Positions 33,890 to 42,486 of a DNA stretch of 42,569 nucleotides are shown here, piece after piece. Each line of letters begins with the position of its first letter. The first letter of the stretch is position 1. Both the position numbers and the translations under genes were made by a program. Where the stretch lies: positions 1-42,569 of the forward strand of contig JABXKD010000027.1 in the NCBI GenBank assembly GCA_013375475.1, read 5' to 3'. Under the pieces are notes generated by a model. That model was not told where the DNA came from and did no database searches. It saw only the letters and a list, made by a program, of their open reading frames with translations. This DNA comes from Promethearchaeota archaeon. Lineage in GTDB: Archaea > Asgardarchaeota > Lokiarchaeia > Sigyniarchaeales > SOKP01.

Positions 33890-34762
33890 TTAGGCTTCTT
33901 GCGTTTCCATAGCCCTTTTATTACGAATTTTATCCATGAATTCGGGTGTAATTAATGTAATACCTTCCTCTTTAGCAAAGTCTACACAACCTCTAAGAGC
34001 CTTTTTCAAGAATATCCGTGGTACTTTAACGAGTTTTTCACACGCTTCGTCCGTCCATTTAACTTCTGAATCTGTTCTCTGGGCAGCGTAAATAACTGCA
34101 TCCACTGAATTTCCTTTTTCTTTAGGGATTGGTTCAGCATATGGGGTAGAATGTTTACTAAACCAGAAATTAATGTTATTTCTATATCCAAAATCGACAG
34201 GTAAATCGGGAAATCCCTTTCCTTCTAATAGACATTCCTTCCATTCTTTCTTCATAACTATTTTATTTATAGATAATATGTAATGAGCTTCAAGGGTAGT
34301 ATCATTGTTGTAAACTGGAAAGGATTCATCTAAGGTACATTCAAATACTTGAATTGCTTCGTCAACGATATCGGGATAAGAACGTGTAGGAACTCTCTCC
34401 TCTTGAGTCCTCTGGGAGGGAATAAGAGTGAATTTGTTGTTCTTCATCTTTTCTTCCGTCGTTTCTCCAGGATATCCAAGCATAACGCAATTCTTCAATA
34501 ATTTTTTGTTGTAAGGAATGAAATTAATTGCGCAAACTTTACTCCTTCGAATATTTTCAGCAGTATTACTATTTGAACGACTAATTAGTAACATTGAATG
34601 CTTCTCAGCTATAATATAGGGAAAACACAATGAATATGGCCCTAAATTTGTTTTTCCTGACGGAGATATTGTGCTTATAAGTACAACGGGCATAGGAAAA
34701 TATGAGGAAGTTTGATAGAAATTGTCAAGAATTTGAACTGGAGTAAAACTATTTTCCACCAT
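33890..34762 (-). CDS. Flavin reductase-like protein with C-terminal PCP_red domain
   Basis: 290 residues. Residues ~10-195 fit the FMN-binding split-barrel (flavin reductase-like) fold: a start at FPMPVVLISTISPSGKTNLGPYS, followed by FPYIIAEKHSMLLISRSNSNTAENI. Members bind FMN and act as NAD(P)H:flavin reductases or redox sensors. Residues 234-290 form a separate module, VKWTDEACEKLVKVP and AKEEGITLITPEFM, which matches the PCP_red domain known from the C-terminus of light-independent protochlorophyllide reductase subunit B and from some iron-sulfur proteins. The combination is unusual. It follows the tryptophanase gene on the same strand (194-base gap). Redox role inferred. Confidence 0.72.
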   Translation of the reverse strand: MVENSFTPVQILDNFYQTSSYFPMPVVLISTISPSGKTNLGPYSLCFPYIIAEKHSMLLISRSNSNTAENIRRSKVCAINFIPYNKKLLKNCVMLGYPGETTEEKMKNNKFTLIPSQRTQEERVPTRSYPDIVDEAIQVFECTLDESFPVYNNDTTLEAHYILSINKIVMKKEWKECLLEGKGFPDLPVDFGYRNNINFWFSKHSTPYAEPIPKEKGNSVDAVIYAAQRTDSEVKWTDEACEKLVKVPRIFLKKALRGCVDFAKEEGITLITPEFMDKIRNKRAMETQEA

Positions 34763-34956
34763 ACATCATGAATAGGTCAATAGTATTAAAATTTCATGTA
34801 AAATCACTATTTTACTATAATAAGAACGGATAAAAATACATTATAAAACTATTTAAACAAAAAAATTAATTTTCCTAACTTTTATTTTGATCATACTCTA
34901 AAAATATTTCAAAGAAAATGTAGAAAATGAAGAGTAGGAGCTTAAATTATTATTTT

Positions 34957-36570
34957 TTATATACTATAATTTGGTTGTAATCCCGATTGAAAATGTCGTA
35001 GTCTCAAATTAGCCCCGCGTGAGACTTCTACTTTTGGAATATTCTCTCTATTTTCATATAATTCTGTTATAGCTGCGACTGCGTAATTTATATGCGAAGA
35101 ATCGTATACATTTCTGGGTATCGCAAATCGTACTAGATTTAAGATGCCTTTACGCTGTTCTGGCGTTTTTTTATCCCATTCAAAAGCAAATGGGCCTAAT
35201 TCGCACGCTCTAATCCCATAGTGCTTTAGAAGCTCTATTGAGAAACCAACTCCTCCAAAATCATCAATCTTCATATCGGTTCCTTCAAAAAATTTTTCCA
35301 CATTGATATACACAGCGTGTCCGCCTGCAGGAAGAACCACGGGTACTCCTTTTTGTGAAAGTTTTAGAGCAAATTCTCTTACTAAGCGTATTCTTTCTCT
35401 TAAATATTGCTCTTTAACTACTTCATAAAGCCCTACGGCTATGCTCATAATTGCCCGTCCGCTAAGTCCACCGTACGAATCGTTACCAAAAGTTAATATC
35501 TGCTTTTCTTTTAACTTAGTTCCTATATTTCCGTTATCTGAGAATTTATTGTAAAAAAATCCACGATCTCTAAAAAATAATCCCCCCCCTATATTAGCGA
35601 GCCCGTCTTTTTTAAAACTTATTGTAAATCCATCAACATAGGAAAACGTTTCTTTTATAATTTCTAAAATACTGTAATTTTTATAATTATCCTCAAATTC
35701 TTTAATAAAGAACGAGTTTTCTGCAAACCTACATGCGTCTAAGAAGAGAGGAATTTCATAACTTTGAGCAATCTCGCTTATGGCTTTGATGTTATTCAAA
35801 GATACAGGTTGACCGGCAGCAGTATTATTGGTGATTGTGAGATAAATTAGTGGAATACTATCAACTCCTTTGTTTTCTATAAAAACAATTAATTCTTTGC
35901 TATCCATATTTCCTTTGAAAGGGTTCTTAACATCCATTTGATCAGGAGGAAACTCTTCAAATAGATTTACCGAGAATAAATTTACGGGATGCATACCATT
36001 TGCAGCGATATTGGCTTCAGTAGTGTCAAAATGTCCATTATTTGGAATGTAATACTCAATGTCTGGGTTCCTCTCTTTTAATATTGGAGCAATAGTTGAA
36101 AATAATAAATGTTCAGCACAGCGCCCTTGAGGCACCAAAAAAGCGTTTGGACGAGCCAACTGATGAATGCCACCATTTACAAAGCCTCCCTCATGGGGTT
36201 TCAAGTATAACTCGTCCATTAGTCTCTCTACATTTGTTTCTCCGGATAATATTAAGTTTATCGCCCTCTTCTGGTCGTCTCCTCGCTCAAAAGTATCTCT
36301 TATAGCTTCAAAGAGAACATAATATCCCTTATTACGTCCATAAGATTCATCTCCATGAAAAAGTGAAGCCCATTGTAAGTCAGTCATAGAAGTGCTCCCA
36401 CTATCAGAGAGAAAATCTAAAACAAGCATATCAGCTGGAAAAGAAAACATACTATATTCCGTTTCCTTTAGAGCAATTTCCCTCTGTTCTTTAGAAACTT
36501 CTTTGTTATTTCTTACAACTAAAGAACGCTTAACCGGAACTGGTACATTTAATTCATGCATAGTTTTCAT
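34957..36570 (-). CDS. tnaA: Tryptophanase (tryptophan indole-lyase)
   Basis: 537 residues from the ATG at 36570 (a GTG at 36579 adds three). PLP fold type I of the beta-eliminating lyase family. The Schiff-base lysine is K321 in SFKKDGLANIGG, the PLP-contacting Asp/Arg are in DACRFAEN, and NNTAAGQPVSL and YGGLSGRAIM also match. Two residues that separate tryptophanase from tyrosine phenol-lyase are tryptophanase-type: Asp in HFDTTEAN (D182) rather than Thr, and His in LRHFQS near the C-terminus (H526) rather than Phe. It should make indole, pyruvate and ammonia. It is about 65 residues longer than bacterial enzymes, mostly through an insertion of about 45 residues before VPQGRCAEH. The flavin reductase gene follows. 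Confidence 0.9.
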   Translation of the reverse strand: MKTMHELNVPVPVKRSLVVRNNKEVSKEQREIALKETEYSMFSFPADMLVLDFLSDSGSTSMTDLQWASLFHGDESYGRNKGYYVLFEAIRDTFERGDDQKRAINLILSGETNVERLMDELYLKPHEGGFVNGGIHQLARPNAFLVPQGRCAEHLLFSTIAPILKERNPDIEYYIPNNGHFDTTEANIAANGMHPVNLFSVNLFEEFPPDQMDVKNPFKGNMDSKELIVFIENKGVDSIPLIYLTITNNTAAGQPVSLNNIKAISEIAQSYEIPLFLDACRFAENSFFIKEFEDNYKNYSILEIIKETFSYVDGFTISFKKDGLANIGGGLFFRDRGFFYNKFSDNGNIGTKLKEKQILTFGNDSYGGLSGRAIMSIAVGLYEVVKEQYLRERIRLVREFALKLSQKGVPVVLPAGGHAVYINVEKFFEGTDMKIDDFGGVGFSIELLKHYGIRACELGPFAFEWDKKTPEQRKGILNLVRFAIPRNVYDSSHINYAVAAITELYENRENIPKVEVSRGANLRLRHFQSGLQPNYSI

Positions 36571-36694
36571 AACAATCACTTATATGGCGTAATTTTAAGA
36601 ATAAGATTTAATCCTAAAAATAGAAATCATGTATACTATTTTTAGATAATTATTAGAAGGTATAAAAATCTTATAGAAAATCAAATAAATCTTA

Positions 36695-37246
36695 TTATTT
36701 TACCTTTTCCATCATGATTTTAGTGATTGCCCGAAATAATTCCTCGACATTTTCACCATTTTTTGATGAACACTCGATATAACCTATAAAATTATTATTT
36801 TGTGCGAATGACTTAGCCTCTTTAAGTGGAACAGTTCTAAGACCTTTGAGATCAGTCTTACTACCTACTAACAGGGCAGGCACATCTTGGTTAAAATTTT
36901 CATTTGCTGTTTTGAATACATTAAACCAATCAGATAAATTTTCAAATGTTCTGTAACGGGTTATATCAAACATAAAAATAGTTCCATGAGCTCCGTTTAT
37001 GACTCCAGGTAAGAGAAATCTAAATTTTTCCTCACCCGCAAAATCCCATATTTGTAAAGAAACATTCTTTCCATCCATTTCAAACTTTTTTAAGAAAAAG
37101 TCAACTCCAATTGTTAAGTGATACGATTCTTTAAACAATCCGTGTAAATACCGATGAGTTAAAGTTGTTTTACCAACCCCCCCATCCCCGATAATTGGGA
37201 GCTTAAATTGCAAATTGGAAATAGATTTTCTACTCATTTCAATCAT
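36695..37246 (-). CDS. Rab/Ras-like small GTPase with variant G4
   Basis: 183 residues. P-loop GDGGVGKTT (20-28), switch I Thr in HLTIGVDF (T45), switch II WDFAGEEKF (67-75), G4 SKTD (129-132) in place of NKxD, and G5 ECSSKNGEN (158-166). IGVDFF and WDFAGEEKFR are very Rab-like, and the usual switch-II Gln is Glu, which in eukaryotic GTPases tends to lower hydrolysis. No C-terminal Cys; the chain ends IMMEKVK. The start is ATG (a second Met at codon 4). It is a single gene on the same strand as the MFS and receptor-like genes upstream. A role as a GTP switch with the longin proteins of this window is inference. Confidence 0.9.
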   Translation of the reverse strand: MIEMSRKSISNLQFKLPIIGDGGVGKTTLTHRYLHGLFKESYHLTIGVDFFLKKFEMDGKNVSLQIWDFAGEEKFRFLLPGVINGAHGTIFMFDITRYRTFENLSDWFNVFKTANENFNQDVPALLVGSKTDLKGLRTVPLKEAKSFAQNNNFIGYIECSSKNGENVEELFRAITKIMMEKVK

Positions 37247-37400
37247 CTAATCCGATAAGATTTAATTTTACACTATCAAAATTATAATAAGAGTAGGTAT
37301 ATTTGAATGTTCATAATTACATAAATTTAAAAATTCAGAGTATACAAAAAAGTTAAATTCTTAATTATTGCTAACTGGTTCAAAACACTTTTCAGAGTTC

Positions 37401-38810
37401 TTAATTAGCGTTTTTCCTTTTTTCTAAAACTTTGGCTCTTTTTTTTAATATATCTTTAATATTTTTTAAATCATGAGGGTACCATGATATAGATAATATC
37501 CATAATATAGTTCCGGGGATTACAAAAACTGTAATTATAATCGCACTAACTTGGTAATTTTGTCCGAAAATCGAAATGAAAATACCAGCTATTAATGGCC
37601 CCAAACCATAACCTATATGTTCTAAAAACTGATTCCACGACACGATTTGGCCTTGTCCTTCTGGGAGATTTATTTCTTGCAATACGGGAGGTTGATTCAC
37701 TGCGTATAAAGAAGATACTGCGTCAGAACTAAAAATTAGGATGCCCATCATGTAACTTACAGGAAGGGAGAAGAAAAGAACAATATCTGCTCCTTCAATA
37801 GGAGTTAAGTTAGGGATAGGGACAAAAAACATTAAAACGAATGTTATAGATCCACCAATTAAAGAAATAATTATAAAGTAAATTCTTCTTACTCCTTTGC
37901 GTTCAGATACCTTATCCGAAAGCCGTGCTAGCACAATTTGCCCAAGAATTCTTCCAATAACACCGTAAATAACAATAAATAGTCCGGTTACAAGTGGAGA
38001 GAGATTATGTGGTGGAGTCATTAGATAAGGTAAAATTATCATATCCAAACTTCCCATAAATACGTTACTGAATATCCCTTCTATTAAAGCGGCTATATTA
38101 GTACGAGATAACATTGTTTTTCGCATGAATTCCTTGTCCATTTTAAAATCGTATTCAATTTCATCATCCTGAAGAACTTTATGTAATTCTTTGTTTTGAA
38201 TTCCTCTTTTTGGTTCATTAACAATAAAAAAGAAAACTAATCCAGAGATCAAGACCGCAAAACCGATACTAAAAAAGTAAATTCTCCAAAAACCAAACTC
38301 TACTAAAGATCCCGATATTAGAAATCCAAACATCATGAAGATAGATCCAGCTATGCTAAAGTATCCAAAAAATTTGGATCTATGTTCCAAGGGAACGATA
38401 TCGTTTGAGAGAGAAACCATTGCGGGATAGTTTCCCCCGGCAAAAATCCCAAAAATTAGAATTAGAACAAAAAAATACCCCCATGTAACCATGCCTTGAC
38501 CAGCTATAGCGAATCCAAGTAAAATCATACAAAAACTCCTTACAAGTGTAACTATTAGTAATATTTTTACTCTAGAATATTTATCAATCAACCTTCCAAA
38601 GATTAGCCCCGAAACGGAAGATGACCAAAGCAGAGTTGTTATTAAAATTCCCATCTCTAAAGCGTGGTAATCTTCTCCCGGCCAAATTAGCGTAGACAAT
38701 GGTACAATAAGGATTATTATTCCTGCAAATGATATATTATTAAAACCATTAAGTAGGTATATCGGCCAAATTAATTTGTTATATGTTTTTTGAGGTGTAT
38801 TTAGTGTCAT
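37401..38810 (-). CDS. Major facilitator superfamily transporter
   Basis: 469 residues with about 12 hydrophobic segments. The signature loop between helices 2 and 3 is kept as GRLIDKYSRVKIL (G-x3-D-x2-(G/S)-R-(R/K) type), and the mirror copy in the second half is ARLSDKVSERKGVRRI. A central cytosolic loop of about 40 residues (NEPKRGIQNKELHKVLQDDEIE) separates the halves. Substrate not deducible; the helix 4-5 region (GGNYPAMVSLSNDIVP, EHRSKFFGYFSIAG) resembles organic-anion/sugar-phosphate and drug-efflux members. The start is ATG at 38810, 102 bases downstream of the receptor-like gene, same strand. Confidence 0.88.
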   Translation of the reverse strand: MTLNTPQKTYNKLIWPIYLLNGFNNISFAGIIILIVPLSTLIWPGEDYHALEMGILITTLLWSSSVSGLIFGRLIDKYSRVKILLIVTLVRSFCMILLGFAIAGQGMVTWGYFFVLILIFGIFAGGNYPAMVSLSNDIVPLEHRSKFFGYFSIAGSIFMMFGFLISGSLVEFGFWRIYFFSIGFAVLISGLVFFFIVNEPKRGIQNKELHKVLQDDEIEYDFKMDKEFMRKTMLSRTNIAALIEGIFSNVFMGSLDMIILPYLMTPPHNLSPLVTGLFIVIYGVIGRILGQIVLARLSDKVSERKGVRRIYFIIISLIGGSITFVLMFFVPIPNLTPIEGADIVLFFSLPVSYMMGILIFSSDAVSSLYAVNQPPVLQEINLPEGQGQIVSWNQFLEHIGYGLGPLIAGIFISIFGQNYQVSAIIITVFVIPGTILWILSISWYPHDLKNIKDILKKRAKVLEKRKNAN

Positions 38811-38912
38811 AAAGATATAGAGCCTAATTTCTAAAATAGCTTAAATAGATGAAAAAGAAAATGAGAATTCGAATTTTAAATTATTGACAATCAGAAAAAA
38901 AAAGAAAAAGAT

Positions 38913-41237
38913 TTAAGCTAAAGACATCTTCTCTTCAGCAATTTTGATAATCTCAAAATAATAATTGATATAATGTGCATTGACAACAGATTGATACCGC
39001 GATATAAAATCGTTAATGTGTTTCATTAAAGAAATAATGTGTGCTGGATCTTTTAGCATATCAAGTTGTTGCCTAAAATCTAAAAGCTTTTGTTTCACCC
39101 CTCTAATGACTTGTTCCTCTACATCTAACGGAAATTCCTTGCTTAATAAGATTTCGGTTCCTTTGAACATTGTAGTTTCGCCTGTCCAACTTTTTAGATG
39201 TATTCCATATTGTTCTTCAAATGACTCAGTGAACCGTTTTATCCTTTTATGAATTATTGGTAGATCTCTATCTGCTAGTAATGCAACAGTAACATAATCA
39301 CCATGATAGAGGATGACTTTTTTATCTTCTTGGTCCACAGTACGAAGTGCTTTTTTGCTACCAGTAGCTTCTCTCACAAAATTGGTGAGCGCCGCAATCA
39401 TGGCAGAAATTAGAGCAGGATCTTGAATTTCTATTCCAAATGAGAACTCATATAGACTTACTCCATCTTTAGTTAACACAAATAAGTTTTTTAACGATTT
39501 TTTCCAATTTCTTTGCTTAAGTTGTCTCCGCGCAACCAATGCTAATGGAACGGAAACAACTGCAGCTCCAATAATTATTACGATAAACATTATAAGTTTT
39601 GCGGGATCCTCAACTTGGATGGAAACTGAATAGTAAGCAATTTCTTGACCGTTTGTCCAAAATATTATCGCCTCGTAAAAGCCTTCACCAGCGTTTAAAT
39701 TTAATTCAGAACTAGTTAATATTCCATTTATTGCGCTTAATCCCGTATCGTTAAGTACTATTGAGCCTGAAGGTGATTTTAAAAGTATCGAGCCATTTCC
39801 TCCAGACATAGGTTGATTAAAAGGATTAAATATTTCTGCTTCGAGCCTAATTATTTGTCCAAGCTCCAAAGAACTTTGTTCTAAAAACTGCGATCCTGAT
39901 TGTGCTTTAAAATTAATTTTATTGCAATAATTTGGGGAATTAAATATTCCAGTATAGATACCACGCTCTAAAGGAGGGCCAAAAAAGTCTGTCACTCCGT
40001 AATATGATTTGTTATACAAATCCATTGGTCCAAAATAAATATCATTCATAGGAACACCATGTGGATCGAAAAATTCTACAAAATCCCAATCTCTTTCGAA
40101 CAGAAATATCGGAGGGGGCCATCCAAATGATATTTCCTCGTAATAATATTCTATCGTCCATTCATTGTAATTATCATCAACACTGTAAGTTCCTGATGCG
40201 TTTACAATGTGAACATAATACTTTTCTATGTATACCTCGAGGGTTGGGATTGTTTGATTAGTTATAACAGTGACATTTACAGGAGAGTTTATTTGTGAAT
40301 CGAGAGTATATGATAAATAGGCTTCATAGCCCCACAATCCAAACGAACTTCGCTGATAATTAGGGATTATTGTTTGATCATTTATTATATACTTTAGATC
40401 TACTAAAGCAGGGTTAATTAGCTTTTTATAACTAAAATAACATAAGAAATCAGCAGAATCATCATTAACGATTGGTAACCAGGTGTGTCCATTAAAACGT
40501 ACTGATAAACCTTTATTGGAACTGGAACTTTTATGATTTTCCGCTTTCCAAAAATCAAAAAGTATTCCATCTCCTTCCTCAGACTTTTCAGACCACAGAT
40601 GCAACATAAAGAAGTATTTTTCACCAGGTGCAAAAATATTTGACCGGGGATGAAACGGCACCCATTCATCAATCATTGGCCTTGATTCATAATTCCATAT
40701 TACGTCTATTTCTTCTCCACTTGGACCTGACCCATTAAAAATATGTAAGACCATGTAGTAATTACTTAATTCTGGAATCATAATTACACTATAATTTAAG
40801 TATAACCAAATTACATCAATGGAATATAAATCATGAGCAGTAAATTGTTGAGCAAATAAATATGAAGGAGCAGGACTAAATTGATTAGTTATATTATCAG
40901 CTATTACAAAATCTCCAGAACCGGTTTCGTTAATAATGTTATCTGCGTAGATTTCTAATCTGTTTAAAACAAATTCTTTCTCATTCACAGAGATGTTATG
41001 AGATATAATATTCGTACTCCTATTCTGATACCACCACGAATTCCAATCTGAATTGAATTCAAAATACACAAGAGAAAGATCTCCGTCATAATCTCCTGTA
41101 ATATTTTCCCCAATACCATTTGAAAGTGATAAAGTAGAAGTGGAATTAGGTGAAGCTTTTAAATCTTTTATAGTGAAAAAAGATAGAGAGAAGAAAACTA
41201 GAAATGTTAATAATAGAATTTTATTTTTAGGAGGCAT
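38913..41237 (-). CDS. Receptor-like surface protein: ectodomain, one TM, cytosolic longin domain
   Basis: 774 residues. The N-terminus has a signal sequence (KILLLTFLVFFSLSFF, about 5-20). Residues ~30-545 form a glycosylated, beta-rich ectodomain with many N-x-S/T sequons and no recognised catalytic motif; its last part (FNPFNQPMSGGNGSILLKSPSG...EAIIFWTNGQEIAYYS) looks Ig-like. A single TM helix (about 547-569) is followed by basic RRQLKQRNWKK. The cytosolic part holds a longin/roadblock-like domain (about 581-695: LFVLTKDGVSLYEFSF, LISAMIAALTNFVREA, KVILYHGDYVTVALLAD) that aligns with the N-terminus of the longin-GTPase at 27667-28575, then a helical tail to 774. The design is that of a transmembrane sensor that could recruit a GTPase (inference). 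A strong TATA box lies upstream. Confidence 0.85.
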   Translation of the reverse strand: MPPKNKILLLTFLVFFSLSFFTIKDLKASPNSTSTLSLSNGIGENITGDYDGDLSLVYFEFNSDWNSWWYQNRSTNIISHNISVNEKEFVLNRLEIYADNIINETGSGDFVIADNITNQFSPAPSYLFAQQFTAHDLYSIDVIWLYLNYSVIMIPELSNYYMVLHIFNGSGPSGEEIDVIWNYESRPMIDEWVPFHPRSNIFAPGEKYFFMLHLWSEKSEEGDGILFDFWKAENHKSSSSNKGLSVRFNGHTWLPIVNDDSADFLCYFSYKKLINPALVDLKYIINDQTIIPNYQRSSFGLWGYEAYLSYTLDSQINSPVNVTVITNQTIPTLEVYIEKYYVHIVNASGTYSVDDNYNEWTIEYYYEEISFGWPPPIFLFERDWDFVEFFDPHGVPMNDIYFGPMDLYNKSYYGVTDFFGPPLERGIYTGIFNSPNYCNKINFKAQSGSQFLEQSSLELGQIIRLEAEIFNPFNQPMSGGNGSILLKSPSGSIVLNDTGLSAINGILTSSELNLNAGEGFYEAIIFWTNGQEIAYYSVSIQVEDPAKLIMFIVIIIGAAVVSVPLALVARRQLKQRNWKKSLKNLFVLTKDGVSLYEFSFGIEIQDPALISAMIAALTNFVREATGSKKALRTVDQEDKKVILYHGDYVTVALLADRDLPIIHKRIKRFTESFEEQYGIHLKSWTGETTMFKGTEILLSKEFPLDVEEQVIRGVKQKLLDFRQQLDMLKDPAHIISLMKHINDFISRYQSVVNAHYINYYFEIIKIAEEKMSLA

Positions 41238-41295
41238 ACCTCGTTCCTCAAGTTCTATAATATCCTTAATAAAGGTTACATCTGTAGTGACAACT

Positions 41296-41307
41296 CTTAT
41301 ATAAATA
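41296..41307 (-). promoter_or_regulatory. TATA box of the receptor-like longin gene
   Basis: On the minus strand TATTTATATAAG lies 59-70 bases before the ATG at 41237. It is a close match to the archaeal TATA consensus and would leave a leader of about 35 bases. Confidence 0.5.
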
Positions 41308-41455
41308 ACTAGCTGTTATATCAAATTACTATTGGATTATTTTGACAAGACTACTCGTGAGCGAGAGAATCGATAATATGGAGAACGGAGTTAATTTATG
41401 GTTTAAAATAAAAAAGTTTTAAAACGGAATGATGGATAGATTTGTAAGATTCTTA

Positions 41456-41863
41456 TCAATCATCCATTAAAGCCATCATTTCGGCCAATTTTCCTACAAT
41501 TTTGGGATTTTTAATTTTAATTTTGCGTGCAACAACTTTCTTTACGATATCGCTTTGCGTTAAGTTTCCCCTTCCAATCTCATTAAAGAGTTCTAATGAG
41601 GTTTGAATAAAACCGTCCCAGCCAAGTTCATCTTGTTCTAAGTTTTTTTTGTTTTGATTTTCTATCCCCTCAACCTCAAGTATCCCCTTATCAACAGTAA
41701 TTAAAGCAGCGTCTTGCCCATCTTTAGGATTTAAGAGAATTTTAAAGCTTCTTTCAGCGTATTTTTCTTTAAATTTTGCTACATTGTTTAAAGGATAATA
41801 GGTTTTTAAAATTGCAGCAGCAAAAGTCCCCTCTTTAATGTTACTTGAATTAATTTCGGACAT
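41456..41863 (-). CDS. SCP2-like sterol/lipid-carrier domain protein
   Basis: 135 residues from the ATG at 41863 (a TTG at 41872 adds three). Two strands near the middle (SFKILLNPKDGQDAALITVDKG, EVEGI) are followed by a helical end (WDGFIQTSLELFNEIGRG, LTQSDIVKKVVARKIKIKN, KIVGKLAEMMAL). That order, a strand reading ITVDKG-L-V followed by a helix with G-x-L and a final I-K-G/N strand and helix, is typical of SCP2 (sterol carrier protein 2) domains, which bind acyl chains or lipids. It is shorter than full SCP2 proteins only at the N-terminus. Moderate confidence; the family match is by eye. Confidence 0.55.
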   Translation of the reverse strand: MSEINSSNIKEGTFAAAILKTYYPLNNVAKFKEKYAERSFKILLNPKDGQDAALITVDKGILEVEGIENQNKKNLEQDELGWDGFIQTSLELFNEIGRGNLTQSDIVKKVVARKIKIKNPKIVGKLAEMMALMDD

Positions 41864-42016
41864 ATTTGTCAAATTCTTTCTTGTGTTAATATTTAATGTT
41901 GAAGTAACTTCTACTCAATCTAATTTAAGTATTTCAGAATATTGTTTGGAGATAATACCTAAACATCAAAGATTATAAAAATTATAATGCGGGAGCTTAG
42001 ATTATTAAAGTAAAAC

Positions 42017-42160
42017 TTAAAAAATCTCGTTTTCTAACCCAATTGGATCATTTTTTCTTTTTAGAAAAAGTTTTAGAAGCTTCTCTTCTTTTATTGATAT
42101 CATTTCAAGAAATTCGGGGTGTCTATACTTATCCGATTGGAATTCACTTCGTCGCTCCAT
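42017..42160 (-). CDS. Tiny hypothetical protein (47 residues)
   Basis: An ATG at 42160 opens 47 codons ending in TAA at 42017-42019. The product is charged and helical: MERRSEFQSDKYRHPEF, then LEMISIKEEKLLKLFLKRK and NDPIGLENEIF. Its composition is protein-like and no larger frame overlaps it, but no family is recognised and no ribosome-binding site is evident. It may be a small DNA-binding or regulatory peptide, or chance. Confidence 0.35.
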   Translation of the reverse strand: MERRSEFQSDKYRHPEFLEMISIKEEKLLKLFLKRKNDPIGLENEIF

Positions 42161-42486
42161 ACTAAAAACCTCTAATTATATAATTATTTCTTTCGATTGT
42201 ATTTAAAAATTATATATTAAAGGAGTAATATTGCATCAATAAGACCAAAATTAGAAAATCTCACGAATTTTAGTTTGGAAGTTTTAACTTTTCTTTAGAA
42301 TTTCAAAATTAGTTGTTTTCTATACTTTTTCGAATGCTTTATCATTTCTTAGATTGCTTTATTATCATACTTCTCATACTTACAATATAATCATTATCTT
42401 TTTATATCGATAAACACTTAAGTAAAGATAATTCACCTAGATTTTCGGTTAATGTTATTAAAATTTTAGCCGATTTTTAATAAAAA
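42161..42486. other. AT-rich intergenic region upstream of the edge gene
   Basis: 326 bases between the tiny minus-strand ORF and the HAD-type gene. No coding frame or RNA gene found. TTTTTATATC near 42399-42408 and TATTAAAATTTT near 42453-42464 are TATA-like and may belong to the promoter of the gene at 42487. Confidence 0.45.

Noticed and set aside
34957..36570. Tyrosine phenol-lyase
   Set aside because: The Asp in FDTT and the His in LRHF are the tryptophanase-type residues; the phenol-lyase has Thr and Phe there.
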